DNA of 64,000 bases. It comes from Methanobacterium sp. SMA-27. GTDB lineage: Archaea; Methanobacteriota; Methanobacteria; Methanobacteriales; Methanobacteriaceae. The stretch is from positions 310,001 to 374,000 of the forward strand of contig NZ_JQLY01000001.1 of assembly GCF_000744455.1 (NCBI RefSeq), given 5' to 3'. Of this stretch, positions 9,565 through 19,079 are shown piece by piece. The position numbers and the translations under genes are program-made. The notes beneath the pieces are model-generated. The model was not told the origin of the DNA. It saw nothing but the letters and a program-made list of their open reading frames with translations, and did not search any database. Position 1 is the first letter of the stretch, and each line of letters begins with the position of its first letter.

Positions 9565-10293
9565 GTGATTATCATTATAACCAATACTAATCTAAACACC
9601 GGTACAGAAACCAGTGCAAGAGCCAATAATAGGGCTTTTGATGAATTGAGAAACTTAAAAATAGAAGCAGGAGTACTTGAAAGGGCTGATGGATCAGCTT
9701 ACCTTGAAATTGGGGGTAACAAAGTACTTGCTGCGGTTTATGGCCCAAGAGAACTTTTTGTAAGACGTTTAATGCAACCTAACCGGGCTGTTTTAAGATG
9801 TAAATACAATATGGCACCATTTTCAGTAGATGACAGAAAAAGGCCCGGACCCGACAGGAGATCGGTGGAGATATCTAAAATAACATCAGAAGCACTTACT
9901 CCAGCAGTTTTCCTTGAAAAATTCCCACGTTCAACAATAGATGTTTATATAGAAGTTCTTGAAGCTGAAGGCGGAACAAGATGTGCAGGCATAACAGCTG
10001 CTTCAGTTGCACTTGCAGATGCAGGCATTCCAATGAGGGATATGGTTGTTGCTTGTGCAGCAGGAAAATCAGATGGCAACGTTGTTCTCGACTTATCTGA
10101 AGTTGAAGATAAAGAGGGAGAAGCAGATCTTCCAATTGCATTGATGCCAAGAACAGGTGAAATTACACTTCTACAGATGGATGGACACCTCACAGGGGAT
10201 GAATTTGAAAAGGCCCTTGACCTTGCAATAGGTGGCTGCATGAAGATAAGTGAAGAACAGAAAAAAGCCATAAAAAACAGGTATGGTGATTAA
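9565..10293 (+). CDS. rrp41: Exosome catalytic subunit Rrp41
   Basis: An RNase PH-fold subunit that carries the phosphorolytic active site of the hexameric ring. [34 protein letters not shown], the phosphate-binding [22 protein letters not shown] and the metal-site region [10 protein letters not shown] are intact. The GTG at 9565 lies inside the SD (AGGGGTGATT). By analogy with rrp42 (GGTGATTAAT then ATG), the same distance here reaches ATT at 9574, giving MITNTN. The ATT start is inference; 9565 is given as the conventional start. Coupled to rrp42. Confidence 0.94.
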   Translation: MIIIITNTNLNTGTETSARANNRAFDELRNLKIEAGVLERADGSAYLEIGGNKVLAAVYGPRELFVRRLMQPNRAVLRCKYNMAPFSVDDRKRPGPDRRSVEISKITSEALTPAVFLEKFPRSTIDVYIEVLEAEGGTRCAGITAASVALADAGIPMRDMVVACAAGKSDGNVVLDLSEVEDKEGEADLPIALMPRTGEITLLQMDGHLTGDEFEKALDLAIGGCMKISEEQKKAIKNRYGD

Positions 10294-10294
10294 T

Positions 10295-11086
10295 ATGGTC
10301 CGTATAGTTCCAGAAATCATAAAAGAAAGCGTAACCAATCTCGTAAAGAACGGAGAGAGAACAGATGGAAGAGCCTTCGATGAATACAGGGATATATCGG
10401 TAGAACCTGGAATAATTGAGAAGGCAGAAGGATCTGCAAGGGTTAAAATTGGAAATACACAGATAATGATCGGTGCAAAACCACAGTTAGGATCACCTTT
10501 CAGTGACACACCCAATGTTGGAGTTCTAATGACCAACACTGAACTTTTACCAATGGCAGCACCTAACTTCGAATCAGGACCACCAGATGAAAATTCAGTA
10601 GAGCTTTCAAGGGTTACTGACAGATGCATAAGAGAAGGAAAGGTTCTTGATCTCGAAAAACTATGTGTAGTTGAAGGGGAAAAAGTTTGGATGATATTCC
10701 TGGATCTCCATGTACTGGACTACGATGGTAATCTAATGGATGCAGCAGTATTGGGAAGTGTTGCAGCACTTATGAACGCTAAAATCCCCACAGCCAAACT
10801 TGAGGGTGATGAAATTGTTCTTGACTACGATAACATGATACCATTACCAATCAATGAAAAAGCCTTAATGTGCACATTTGCCAAGATTGGTGGAGAACTT
10901 CTTATTGACCCTTCACTCGAGGAAGAGGAGATAATGGGCGCACGCTTATCAATAGGTATGACTGAAGATGGCAGTATATGTGCTATGCAGAAAGGTGGAG
11001 CTGAATCTTTGAACAAGGAAGAAATTTTAAAAGCAGTTTCCATTGCAAAGATTAAAACAGCAGAACTTAGAACACACCTTCCATAG
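10295..11086 (+). CDS. rrp42: Exosome subunit Rrp42
   Basis: A 263-residue RNase PH-fold subunit without its own active site that alternates with Rrp41 in the ring. The pattern [22 protein letters not shown] and LELTRV-like [17 protein letters not shown] are typical, and the basic catalytic residues of Rrp41 are missing as expected. The start is ATG 10295, 2 bases after the rrp41 stop, with GGTGAT 4 bases before it; the in-frame ATG 10283 lies within rrp41 and lacks an SD. Confidence 0.95.
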   Translation: MVRIVPEIIKESVTNLVKNGERTDGRAFDEYRDISVEPGIIEKAEGSARVKIGNTQIMIGAKPQLGSPFSDTPNVGVLMTNTELLPMAAPNFESGPPDENSVELSRVTDRCIREGKVLDLEKLCVVEGEKVWMIFLDLHVLDYDGNLMDAAVLGSVAALMNAKIPTAKLEGDEIVLDYDNMIPLPINEKALMCTFAKIGGELLIDPSLEEEEIMGARLSIGMTEDGSICAMQKGGAESLNKEEILKAVSIAKIKTAELRTHLP

Positions 11087-11218
11087 ATGCATTTATAACT
11101 AGTGATGTGCAAATTTATTGATCTGAACATTCATAATTGAAATTTTCATTAATTTTTTTTTATGAATAAATTTCTCATAAACAAATTCAAAAATATTAAA
11201 ATAATCTAGGTGAATAAC

Positions 11219-11488
11219 ATGGCAAGAACAAAGAAAGTGGGTATAACCGGAAGATTCGGTGCAAGGTACGGTAGAAAAGCCAAGAGGACAGTTAAATCAA
11301 TAGAAGAAAACATGAAGAGGGATCATGTATGTCCTCAATGTGACAGGCCTGCAGTACGCAGAGTTTCAGCAGGAATATGGAAATGCAGGAAATGTGGAAA
11401 TGTATTTACAGGCGGAGCATATCTTCCAACAACCCCTATGGGTAAAACAGCTGCAAGGAACATAAAGAGGATAGTTGGAGGTTTATAA
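11219..11488 (+). CDS. rpl37ae: Large-subunit ribosomal protein L37Ae
   Basis: An 89-residue zinc-ribbon ribosomal protein. [18 protein letters not shown] is the standard N-terminus, and zinc ligands are in [11 protein letters not shown] and [15 protein letters not shown]. The start is ATG 11219 with AGGTGA upstream; the GTG at 11210 is part of the SD. A 132-base AT-rich gap separates it from rrp42, and rpoP starts 1 base after its stop. Confidence 0.96.
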   Translation: MARTKKVGITGRFGARYGRKAKRTVKSIEENMKRDHVCPQCDRPAVRRVSAGIWKCRKCGNVFTGGAYLPTTPMGKTAARNIKRIVGGL

Positions 11489-11489
11489 A

Positions 11490-11621
11490 TTGTACAAATG
11501 TGGAAAATGCGGTACTTTAGTCGATATCAAGGGTTATACAGAATCTAAATGTCCAAGCTGTAGATACAGGATTCTTTTTAAGGAAATACCGCCTGTAAGG
11601 CGTAGCATCAAAGCTAAATAA
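11490..11621 (+). CDS. rpoP: DNA-directed RNA polymerase subunit P (Rpo12)
   Basis: A 43-residue zinc-ribbon subunit of archaeal RNA polymerase, equivalent to eukaryotic Rpb12. It begins with TTG 11490, with GGAGGT 7 bases upstream at the end of the L37Ae gene. The sequence [19 protein letters not shown] is followed by [18 protein letters not shown]; the two CxxC pairs hold zinc and the [10 protein letters not shown] end is diagnostic. It is co-transcribed with L37Ae and the Brix gene, the usual order in Methanobacteria. Confidence 0.93.
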   Translation: MYKCGKCGTLVDIKGYTESKCPSCRYRILFKEIPPVRRSIKAK

Positions 11622-11631
11622 TCCGGTAACT

Positions 11632-12126
11632 ATGTTGATTACAACGTCTAGGAAGCCCTCTCAGCGAACAAGATCCTTCTGCAAAGGTCTTGTAAGGGTT
11701 CTAAACTCAAGTTACATAAACCGGGGAAAGATGAGCATCCGTGACGTTCTAATAAAATCTTCTGAACTAGGAAATAATACAATTGCAGTAGTATCAGAAA
11801 TGAAGGGTAATCCCAGTAGGATAGATTTCCAGAATGAAGAAGGTGAAGTAATCTTTTCAATGGATGTTACAGTTGGAATTCCAAATTCCAATGCAAGCTC
11901 CAAGGGCAAGGTTCAATCTGAAGAATTGAAATTACGTTCTGAGATCCCTGAACTCAACCAACTTGGAAATATATTGGATATACCCCCATTCATAGAAGAT
12001 TCAGAAATAAAAAATATCCTTTTTATAAGGACGGGTGACGAGAAAAAAAAGGCTATTATCGAATTTATTGGTAGTAACGGTATGGAAACAGGTCCAAAGA
12101 TTTTTGTTAAGGAATGGAGGACATAA
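11632..12126 (+). CDS. Brix-domain (Imp4-like) ribosome biogenesis protein
   Basis: A 164-residue Brix-fold protein related to eukaryotic Imp4/Rpf1. It begins MLITTSRKPSQRTRSFCKGL, the conserved sigma-70-like Brix start (TSRKPS-TR-F). It is about half the length of eukaryotic members, matching the structurally known Methanothermobacter homolog. It probably binds rRNA during assembly. GGTAAC precedes the ATG, and its end contains the SD (GGAGG) for the next gene. Confidence 0.9.
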   Translation: MLITTSRKPSQRTRSFCKGLVRVLNSSYINRGKMSIRDVLIKSSELGNNTIAVVSEMKGNPSRIDFQNEEGEVIFSMDVTVGIPNSNASSKGKVQSEELKLRSEIPELNQLGNILDIPPFIEDSEIKNILFIRTGDEKKKAIIEFIGSNGMETGPKIFVKEWRT

Positions 12127-12127
12127 A

Positions 12128-12412
12128 TTGGAATATTCCAATGAATCTGACATTCTTACAGGTATTGAAACAGAACTTGAAATCGAATTTAATACCACCA
12201 AAGAAGCAGAAATTGTCTTAAAATCAATCAAACCCGAAATAAATGGATCTCCATCTGACAGAACAACTGTTAGTATTGATATTCATGAAAATACATTAAG
12301 GATAACTATCGATGCTCAGGATTCAGCATCTTTTAGAGCATCATTGAATTCATATTTAAGATGGATAAAATTGTCATATGAAGTGATAAATCTTAAAAAT
12401 GAGTATTTATGA
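12128..12412 (+). CDS. pcc1: KEOPS complex subunit Pcc1
   Basis: A 94-residue small alpha/beta protein that dimerises and supports Kae1 in making the t6A tRNA modification. The start is TTG 12128, 1 base after the Brix stop, with GGAGG 7 bases upstream. The frame extends further upstream in the Brix gene, but nothing there resembles Pcc1. Features are the beta strand LEIEFNTTKEAEIVLKSIKPE, the serine/arginine segment SDRTTVSIDIHENTLRI, and the C-terminal helix ASFRASLNSYLRWIKLSYEV typical of Pcc1. Confidence 0.85.
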   Translation: MEYSNESDILTGIETELEIEFNTTKEAEIVLKSIKPEINGSPSDRTTVSIDIHENTLRITIDAQDSASFRASLNSYLRWIKLSYEVINLKNEYL

Positions 12413-12491
12413 TTAATAAAGTATTATTACATATTAAATTTGAATAAAAAAATTTATATGAACCTTTTTTAAGGTTTAATGAGGTGATAAA

Positions 12492-12857
12492 ATGGAACTT
12501 CCTAAAAACATCCAACATCAAATACAACAATTCCAACAGGCACAACAACAAGCTCAGGCAATTACAATGCAGAAACAGAGCGTTGACATGCAGATAAAAG
12601 AAACTGAAAAAGCTTTAGAAGAACTTAAAAAGGTAGAAGGAGACACAGACGTCTACAAAACTGCAGGAAATCTTCTTATTAAAGTAAATCAAGAAGAAGT
12701 AACCGTAGAACTTGAAGATAAAATTGAAACTCTCAAACTTCGAGAAAAATCAGTTAAACGTCAGGAAGAACGTATAATGGCCAAACTCCAGGAAATGCAG
12801 ACAACTATACAAGAAGCAATGCAGGGATCAGGAATGTCCCAGGGGTTAGGTAATTGA
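12492..12857 (+). CDS. pfdB: Prefoldin subunit beta
   Basis: A 121-residue prefoldin beta subunit with two long coiled-coil helices (about 5-45 and 75-110) flanking a beta hairpin (DTDVYKTAGNLLIKVNQEEV). It forms the alpha2-beta4 jellyfish-shaped chaperone that delivers unfolded proteins to the thermosome. GAGGTGATAAA precedes the ATG. The DUF3194 gene overlaps its stop codon (TTGA). Confidence 0.95.
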   Translation: MELPKNIQHQIQQFQQAQQQAQAITMQKQSVDMQIKETEKALEELKKVEGDTDVYKTAGNLLIKVNQEEVTVELEDKIETLKLREKSVKRQEERIMAKLQEMQTTIQEAMQGSGMSQGLGN

Positions 12858-13117
12858 GGAAACTTTCAGATCAAGAACTTGATGAAATTTCCGAACTTGC
12901 AGTTAAATCTGCAGAAAATTTCATCTATTCAAAGATTCCAAAAAAAGAAGTTCTAGATCTTGATATAAAGGTCGAACTTGACTATCATGAGGGTTTGGAT
13001 GTTGATATTAATGTTGACATTCAATTCGATCCTTTATCCAAACCAGATGATGGAATAGCAGAAGATGCTGTAGATTATGCTATTACTGAAATAGACAGTT
13101 ATATTGCAAAGAATTAA
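12854..13117 (+). CDS. DUF3194 family protein
   Basis: An 87-residue acidic protein that starts with TTG 12854 overlapping the prefoldin beta stop, so it is translationally coupled. An N-terminal helix (LSDQELDEISELAVKSAENF) is followed by a predicted two-strand segment (IKVELDYHEGLDVDINVDIQF) and a C-terminal helix. A family of this type follows prefoldin beta in euryarchaea and is catalogued as DUF3194; its function is unknown. Stable linkage suggests a chaperone-related role, which is inference. Confidence 0.75.
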   Translation: MRKLSDQELDEISELAVKSAENFIYSKIPKKEVLDLDIKVELDYHEGLDVDINVDIQFDPLSKPDDGIAEDAVDYAITEIDSYIAKN

Positions 13118-13198
13118 ATTTTTACACGATTTTTTCTAATTTATTTAATAAATTTTCTCAAATCATTCTAAAAAACTCTATAATTTGGAATAGTTGCC

Positions 13199-13879
13199 AT
13201 GATAATACCTGTACTCGACTTGAAAAAGGGTGAAGCAGTATCTGGAAAATCAGGAATGAGGGAAACATACAAACCATTAAAAACAGTTTTCCATGATTCA
13301 TCAGATCCTGTTTCTATTACACAAGCACTCAAAGATGAGGGATACAAACGCATTTATATTGCAGATTTAGATGCAATAAATGGGTCCGGCTCCAACTTAC
13401 AAATTGCAGGGGAAATAAATAATATTCTTCCTGTTATGTTAGATTCAGGAGTAAACAGTTTTAAAGAGATTGAAAAAATCCTTGACACTGTGAATAAAGT
13501 TATAATAGCAACAGAAACCATTAAAAGTCTTGATGATCTTGATATAATATTTTCCCAAAGTTTAAAGCAAGACCTTGTAATGAGTGTGGATGTTAAAGAC
13601 GGACATATTCTGGGTAAATATATAAAATCAGACTTTAAGGGGGTACTAAGAAAAATACAAAAGATTAAGCCTTTGGAGGTCATTCTTTTGGATATTTCTA
13701 GGGTTGGTACTGTTAAGGGCTTTGATCATGCACTCATTGATAGTTTCAATGGTATTGAATCCGAATTAATTCTAGGTGGAGGTATTACAGCCGAAGATAT
13801 AAAAGAATTAAATGTTTTAGGAGTTCAAAACTTCCTGGTTGGAACAGCACTTCACAAAGGGATCATCAATCATTACTAA
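13199..13879 (+). CDS. HisA/HisF-related TIM-barrel protein
   Basis: A 226-residue (beta/alpha)8 protein resembling HisA: MIIPVLDLKKGEAVSG at the start, IYIADLDAINGSGSN, the phosphate-binding ELILGGGITAEDI and NFLVGTALHKG at the end. Methanogens and methylotrophs carry such a HisA/HisF relative (TIGR00734 type) outside the histidine operon; its reaction is not established and a role in a C1 cofactor pathway is only suspected. No other his genes are nearby, so it should not be named hisA. Confidence 0.75.
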   Translation: MIIPVLDLKKGEAVSGKSGMRETYKPLKTVFHDSSDPVSITQALKDEGYKRIYIADLDAINGSGSNLQIAGEINNILPVMLDSGVNSFKEIEKILDTVNKVIIATETIKSLDDLDIIFSQSLKQDLVMSVDVKDGHILGKYIKSDFKGVLRKIQKIKPLEVILLDISRVGTVKGFDHALIDSFNGIESELILGGGITAEDIKELNVLGVQNFLVGTALHKGIINHY

Positions 13880-13971
13880 TACTCATTTTACAGTATTACT
13901 GATTTATTCAATGCTTATTGAATAAAGAAATTACTAATATAATTATAAGATAGAAATCCAAAGTGTATATC

Positions 13972-14856
13972 ATGCCAAAATTTATTATAATAGGCCCTTT
14001 AACAAGGGACACAATTTCAAGAGATGGTTTGGTATATCACTCCACAGGAGGTGCAGTATACTATCAAGCATCAGTACTTTCAAATCTTGATGTGGATGTA
14101 ACTGCGGTTATCACACTTTCACGTGAGGATGAAGAACTTTTAAATGCATTTCCTCAAAATGTGGATATAATCCCCCTGTTTTTTGATAAGACAATGAAAT
14201 TTGAGAATATATATCCTAATCATAATCCTAATCACAGGATACAGAGGGCAACTGTGCCAGAAAATCCGGTTAAACCGGAAAATCTTCCAGATGATATTGA
14301 ATCCTACGACGCTGTTCTTTTATGTCCACTTTCTCCTTCAGATATCCCTATTGAAACAATAGAACACATATTCCATTATAACGTGCCCATTTACATGGGT
14401 GCACAAGGATATTTGAGACAGTTGAACGATCATCGAGTTATTTTAAAGCCATGGAACAACTTTGAGAAATTTTTGAGATTTGTTCAAATGATTTTCATGG
14501 ACGAAGTTGAAGCAAAAGTTATGACTGGAAATCATAAATTGGACAAAATAGGTAACGAACTTTCAACTTTCGGCCCCCAAGATGTAATAATCACCTGTGG
14601 AGATAGAGGTGCTTTAATTTACTCATCCATTTCTGAGCACACCTATAAAATCCCTGCTTTTACCCCTATGCAAACCATGGATCCAACAGGTCTAGGTGAT
14701 ACATACATGGCTGCCTATGCAAGAAAAAGAATGGAAACATCAGACCCAGAAACATGTGGAATATTTGCTTCAATGGTTTCTACAATGAAACTGGAAAAAA
14801 TCGGTCCATTCCAAGGAAACATTACAATGGTCAATGAACGACTCCGAAAATTCTGA
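13972..14856 (+). CDS. PfkB/ribokinase-family sugar kinase
   Basis: A 294-residue PfkB-fold kinase. The N-terminal strand FIIIGPLTRDTI and STGGAVYYQASVLSNLD match the family, and the signature with catalytic Asp is QTMDPTGLGDTYMAAYA at about 238-254. Substrate is unknown; methanogen relatives act on ribose, nucleosides or ADP-dependent sugars, and none can be chosen here. ATG 13972 is preferred over GTG 13963 because MPKFIIIGP fits homologs, though the SD is poor. Confidence 0.8.
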   Translation: MPKFIIIGPLTRDTISRDGLVYHSTGGAVYYQASVLSNLDVDVTAVITLSREDEELLNAFPQNVDIIPLFFDKTMKFENIYPNHNPNHRIQRATVPENPVKPENLPDDIESYDAVLLCPLSPSDIPIETIEHIFHYNVPIYMGAQGYLRQLNDHRVILKPWNNFEKFLRFVQMIFMDEVEAKVMTGNHKLDKIGNELSTFGPQDVIITCGDRGALIYSSISEHTYKIPAFTPMQTMDPTGLGDTYMAAYARKRMETSDPETCGIFASMVSTMKLEKIGPFQGNITMVNERLRKF

Positions 14857-14998
14857 AATAAACCTAAAATAAATATTTAATAACGACCTAGATTTTGTTT
14901 TGAAAAGGAAATGCATACTAGAATTAATTATAAATTTTAATATAAGTATAATAATAGAATGTAGATATTAAATACCAGAATCTAAGGAGAGAATAAAT

Positions 14999-15430
14999 AT
15001 GATTGAAGAAATTGAGGAAAGGATAGATGATAATTTTCATAGAGATTTATGGAAGTCCCGTGGAGAGAAACTAGTAAAATGTGAAAAAATCTTCCATAAA
15101 CCTGCAATAGATGAAACAGGGCCTTCAGAACAAATTATTTTAACCTTTGAAGATACTGATCAGATAGACATAGAAAATACATATAAAGTAAGTATCATTG
15201 CTAACAACATGGAGTTTGGTGTATGTGACAGTTTCAATAATCCAATGGGCATAGAATCCATAATAGGTAAGAGACTGTTAGACTATGGTGAAGTGCACTT
15301 TGATACTTTCAATGCAGATACAGGGGCTGTACAAAGGGCAACACTGATTTTTGAAGAAGATTATGAAATAAATGTTGATGGTTATAATTTATTGATAGAA
15401 AAACATCAGCAGAATGAGAATATTCTATAA
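14999..15430 (+). CDS. Conserved hypothetical acidic protein
   Basis: A 143-residue acidic protein with a good SD (AAGGAGAG) before ATG 14999. It is predicted to be mostly beta strands after an N-terminal helix (EEIEERIDDNFHRDLWKSRGEKLV), with no signal peptide, membrane span or cysteine motif. It resembles small uncharacterised Methanobacteria proteins, perhaps the DUF2097 group, but I cannot confirm this. It stands alone between a PfkB kinase and an opposite-strand gene. Confidence 0.6.
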   Translation: MIEEIEERIDDNFHRDLWKSRGEKLVKCEKIFHKPAIDETGPSEQIILTFEDTDQIDIENTYKVSIIANNMEFGVCDSFNNPMGIESIIGKRLLDYGEVHFDTFNADTGAVQRATLIFEEDYEINVDGYNLLIEKHQQNENIL

Positions 15431-15561
15431 ATTTTAAAATACTACAATATTCATAAATTTTTTAGATTACCAAATAGAAAACATCTGTAATGTCAATAAT
15501 CCAAAATTAAGTATTTTTCTTTACTAATATAATTACTAATTCTACCTTAAAAATAAATTTA

Positions 15562-15744
15562 TTACCCCAGAAGGAATGGGAGTATTAAGAATGGAAGTAG
15601 TCCTCCTGCAAAAAATATAACTATCCCGGCTATGGTGTATGGGGTTTTCCTGTCCATTATACCCATACAAAGGAGCAGAACACTTATTACTGCCATAATA
15701 GGCGGAATTATATGTGAAAATAATAATACAGATGAGTTTGCCAT
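15562..15744 (-). CDS. Small two-span membrane protein
   Basis: A 60-residue hydrophobic protein with two predicted membrane helices (about 5-27 and 36-59) joined by a short basic turn (MDRKTPYT). It is preceded on its strand by AAGAAGTGATC before the ATG, a plausible SD. It has a low-complexity but proteinlike composition and is the only candidate in this stretch. Function unknown. Confidence 0.55.
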   Translation of the reverse strand: MANSSVLLFSHIIPPIMAVISVLLLCMGIMDRKTPYTIAGIVIFFAGGLLPFLILPFLLG

Positions 15745-15867
15745 TTGATCACTTCTTAAATATTTTATTTATATAATATTTTTAGGAATAATGTAACATT
15801 GATATTATCCTTTGTTCACTTAAACTTAATCTTTGAATAATTATAATCTATCCATTTTACTACTAAA

Positions 15868-17442
15868 TTATTTATTTTGTAATTGTAGATTTTCATGGAT
15901 TTCCAGCAGTGAACTTCGGAGTTCTTTATCAGATTCAGCAATTAAATCGATTCTATCCACATTAATATTCCTTTGATGTAGGAATCCAACAAGTTGTACT
16001 GGTGTTATATTATCATCCAAATCTAGAATTATGGCATCTGATTCATGAGTAATTTTAATTGTACCAAATTCTGTCAATGCATCTAGGGTTTCCTGAACTT
16101 GGGAAGTTTTAATACGGAATGAACGTGTTTTTCTTGTAATCTGTGCAATGTCAATATTCATTCTTTGAAGCACTATCAAAATATGTCTTTCAAGAGAACC
16201 TTCCAATACATCTATGTCAATTATATCTTTTCCTCTGTTAATTCGCACTGCCTGACATATCTGTGCTACATCCCGTGCATGCGCAAATGTGGGTTTTAAT
16301 CCTTCTCCACCATCATTGATGCTCGAATAAACATTCATGAATCGTTCAAAAATATTTTCATTGTATTTTTCTTCCAGATAATCAAGGTTCATTTTAAAAA
16401 CCTCTGCAACTTCGATAATATCTGGATTTTTAAGGAAGATATGTAAAGGTGCCCTTCTTAGATGTGCTTCATCCATTATACTAATATCCAAGTTGGTTGA
16501 GAAAGCAGGTATGAAGTTACAGTGTACAATTACAGGAATACCTCTTACATAAACAACGTCCTTTTTATTTTCCATAGGAACTATAAGCCTATTTAAAATG
16601 AGTTCAGGGTCGTCTCTCTGTCTACCAAGATCATCTATTAGAAGTATGCCACCATTTGCCTTTATTATTGGTGATGTTTCATAAACTCCCTTGTTAACAT
16701 TATAATTGGTCTCGAGTTTGTTTAAACTGAGTTCGGCTCCAGTTAAAACAAATGGGGCATGAATTTTAACCCATCTTGGGTCTTCCGGTTGTTCCGGGCA
16801 CATACTATGAAAATCAGGATCATAAATTTGTATAATTTTTCCACCAAATTCAACGAACTTTGGAATCACAACAGGAGGTAGTAGATCAGACATTTTACCT
16901 GTGAGAAATGTTTTACCGGTTCCAGGAGGTCCATATATGAATATTCCCTTTCCTATGATACAAGATTCAATAAGGGATTCTTTAGCATAGTCAACACCAA
17001 TTACATCTTTAAATGTTGTTTTAACAACATCTGGCGTTATTTCAATTGGGTATCTTCCCTTTAGTTGAGCATCCATTATTTGGTAATAATCTTCGTAGCT
17101 TACAGGTGCAACACCAATATAAGGATTTTCTTCAGAAATTCCCGTGGCTTTCTCACGACCCTTTTTTGATATACTATACTGAACACTTGAAAATAAAAAA
17201 CTACCACTGACAGGAGCGCATAAACCTTCTTTTTCAAGATTGCTAAGACATTTTTCCAATATATCCCAGTGAATACATGTGATATCATTTATGGTACTGG
17301 TTTTCACAGTTCCGTAACTTGTTATAATCTTTAAAATCAAGTCATTAACAAATGGTTCTGATAGTTGAATATCTTCAATAGTTTTTGGCTGTTTAAGGAT
17401 TTCAAATATGGTTTCCATTTTAGAATCATGATAATAGTTCAT
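15868..17442 (-). CDS. AAA+ ATPase with N-terminal winged-helix region
   Basis: A 524-residue protein. Residues 10-100 look like a winged-helix domain. The AAA+ core has Walker A GPPGTGKT (171-178), Walker B GILLIDD (265-271), a sensor-1-like FSTN (314-317) and an arginine pair (329-330). The C-terminal about 130 residues are helical, followed by an unrecognised alpha/beta part (QVQETLDALTEFGTIK). The SD AGGTGGGG supports ATG 17442. It is a MoxR/AAA-type module of unknown target; no partner gene such as a VWA protein is adjacent. The next gene on the strand starts 93 bases away. Confidence 0.75.
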   Translation of the reverse strand: MNYYHDSKMETIFEILKQPKTIEDIQLSEPFVNDLILKIITSYGTVKTSTINDITCIHWDILEKCLSNLEKEGLCAPVSGSFLFSSVQYSISKKGREKATGISEENPYIGVAPVSYEDYYQIMDAQLKGRYPIEITPDVVKTTFKDVIGVDYAKESLIESCIIGKGIFIYGPPGTGKTFLTGKMSDLLPPVVIPKFVEFGGKIIQIYDPDFHSMCPEQPEDPRWVKIHAPFVLTGAELSLNKLETNYNVNKGVYETSPIIKANGGILLIDDLGRQRDDPELILNRLIVPMENKKDVVYVRGIPVIVHCNFIPAFSTNLDISIMDEAHLRRAPLHIFLKNPDIIEVAEVFKMNLDYLEEKYNENIFERFMNVYSSINDGGEGLKPTFAHARDVAQICQAVRINRGKDIIDIDVLEGSLERHILIVLQRMNIDIAQITRKTRSFRIKTSQVQETLDALTEFGTIKITHESDAIILDLDDNITPVQLVGFLHQRNINVDRIDLIAESDKELRSSLLEIHENLQLQNK

Positions 17443-17535
17443 TCAAACCCCACCTAAATTTACCCCAATTTATATTAACCTAAATTTATCATTACAATTT
17501 ATAATACTATCCAATTATCATCTAGGTATAAATTA

Positions 17536-18216
17536 TTACATTATATCCTTAATTTTGCCAATATCTGATATTATGTCCATTTTAATACTGGATTTCTTAA
17601 TATACTTTTTTTCTGATTCTTTTAATTCTTGAGTTAAATATACTGCGGACATACCGGCGTTTATAGCACCTTGTATATCATCACTAAAACTATTACCTAT
17701 CATAACTGAATTCTCAGCTTTACATCCCATTCTATCCATTGCAAGTTCAAATATGGCAATATCTGGTTTTTCAACCCCTGCTTCTTGGGAGGTTACCACG
17801 GAATCAAAGAAATGATGCAAACCAAGTCTAACAAGTTTTTCATATTGTTTAATAGTTAAACCATTTGATATAACTCCAAGACGGTATCCTTGTGCCTTTA
17901 AATGAATAAGTGTGGACATTGTGTCGGGGAAAAGCCTCAAAAGAGCAAATTTGACGTTATGATAAGTGATCATTCCAATAGCAATTAATAAGGGGTTTTC
18001 TTCCCCAAAAACCCTTTTTGTAAGAACATTCAGATGTTTATCATAGTTTGAACCTTTTTCTTTAATGATTTCCCTTAATAGAATGTAAGCGTCATCATTT
18101 GATAATGGTAGTCCTGCATCTATCATTGCATTTAATGCTGCTTTTCTAGCTAGTTTTGCAAATCCTGATGTGTCGTAAAGTGTATCATCTATATCAAAAA
18201 AAACAGCTTTAATCAT
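17536..18216 (-). CDS. HAD-superfamily hydrolase (subfamily IA phosphatase)
   Basis: A 226-residue HAD phosphatase: motif I VFFDIDDTLYDT, motif II GVISNG, motif III with KPD, and motif IV VMIGNSFSDDIQGA. The helical cap between motifs I and II is of the C1 type. Sequence type fits the archaeal TIGR02253 group; the substrate is unknown. ATG 18216 has GGTG 6 bases upstream; the GTG 18225 is part of that SD. In Methanothermobacter an equivalent gene also neighbours polB2. Confidence 0.8.
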   Translation of the reverse strand: MIKAVFFDIDDTLYDTSGFAKLARKAALNAMIDAGLPLSNDDAYILLREIIKEKGSNYDKHLNVLTKRVFGEENPLLIAIGMITYHNVKFALLRLFPDTMSTLIHLKAQGYRLGVISNGLTIKQYEKLVRLGLHHFFDSVVTSQEAGVEKPDIAIFELAMDRMGCKAENSVMIGNSFSDDIQGAINAGMSAVYLTQELKESEKKYIKKSSIKMDIISDIGKIKDIM

Positions 18217-18422
18217 TTTTGGCACCGTATATTATGGAAAAATTGAGTATAGAATTAAATAAATAATGAAAATAGGATAAATTAGAATAATATGAATTTT
18301 GATTACAATCCGAAGATTTTCCCCGATTATTTAAAGGATTCGTGTAAAAAAATAATTTTAACAAAATTATCCCTCTTAGTTATAAATATTGTAATGGAAT
18401 TTTACTATAAAATTATATTCAA

Positions 18423-19079
18423 CTAAAAAAATGCATCCAAGCTGCTTTGTTTTTCTTTGTGCATTATATCCTCTTTTGAGTAACCAATTGCCTCAATAAT
18501 CCTAGAAACTGCCGGAAGAACCTGGTTTTCTATATAGTAAGTTGAATCGTAGTTAACAACATCAACATCTTCCAGTGGAATTGCTCGTTTACTAATGGGT
18601 TCTTTTCCCCTTACAATCACGTAACGTATTATTGCACCCCTAGAAACATTTCTTCCATTTGCAATGGATTTTTTAGCTGCTAAAACATGGGGAGCCATTT
18701 GAACATATTCTTCGGGATTTTTGGTGAGCTGTGTGTGTATAACAAGATCTTCAAGCGGAATTTTACCCTCTTTTATCTCTTCAACTATAGCTCTAATAAT
18801 TTTTGTGGCCTTTTGTGGGGAAGCATCTTCAAGAATGGCTCTTAAAACTTTTTCCTGAGTTTTTTTGGCAACTGGAGCCCAGTCACGTCTGACTAACTCT
18901 AACCCCTTAACCACTATATTTTTATTTTCTATGAGGGCATATCTTTTTTTGGTAACGAAGAAACCCCTCTCATAGAAACCTTCATATTCGAGTTCCATTC
19001 CTTCAGGGAGTTTTTTATTAACATCCCCTAGGAACTCATCAACTTTTTCTAAAATTTCTTCATTCAACAAGCACACCAT
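18423..19079 (-). CDS. polB2: DNA polymerase B, small C-terminal fragment (PolB2)
   Basis: A 218-residue protein equivalent to only the last part of archaeal family-B DNA polymerase: the end of the palm ([17 protein letters not shown]), [16 protein letters not shown], and the thumb ([28 protein letters not shown]). It ends in KQSSLDAFF, a PCNA-binding PIP box. This is the split polymerase of Methanothermobacter; the exonuclease and motif-C-containing PolB1 must be encoded elsewhere. It overlaps the rps8e 3' end by 20 bases. ATG 19079 is chosen, but TTG 19067 after GGTG is possible. Confidence 0.92.
   Translation of the reverse strand: MVCLLNEEILEKVDEFLGDVNKKLPEGMELEYEGFYERGFFVTKKRYALIENKNIVVKGLELVRRDWAPVAKKTQEKVLRAILEDASPQKATKIIRAIVEEIKEGKIPLEDLVIHTQLTKNPEEYVQMAPHVLAAKKSIANGRNVSRGAIIRYVIVRGKEPISKRAIPLEDVDVVNYDSTYYIENQVLPAVSRIIEAIGYSKEDIMHKEKQSSLDAFF

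Noticed and set aside
8673..9626. Long antisense frame opposite rrp4, with Ser-rich repeats, and a second one (9200-9472) of Leu/Ile/Gln repeats
   Set aside because: Both are reverse readings of the Glu/Ser repeat in Rrp4 and have no SD or family resemblance.
12035..12127. Pcc1 frame extended into the Brix gene
   Set aside because: Upstream part overlaps Brix out of frame and has no Pcc1 similarity; TTG 12128 has an ideal SD.
13199..13879. Naming this gene hisA
   Set aside because: The sequence is HisA-like but lies outside any his operon and fits the methanogen HisA/HisF-related group.
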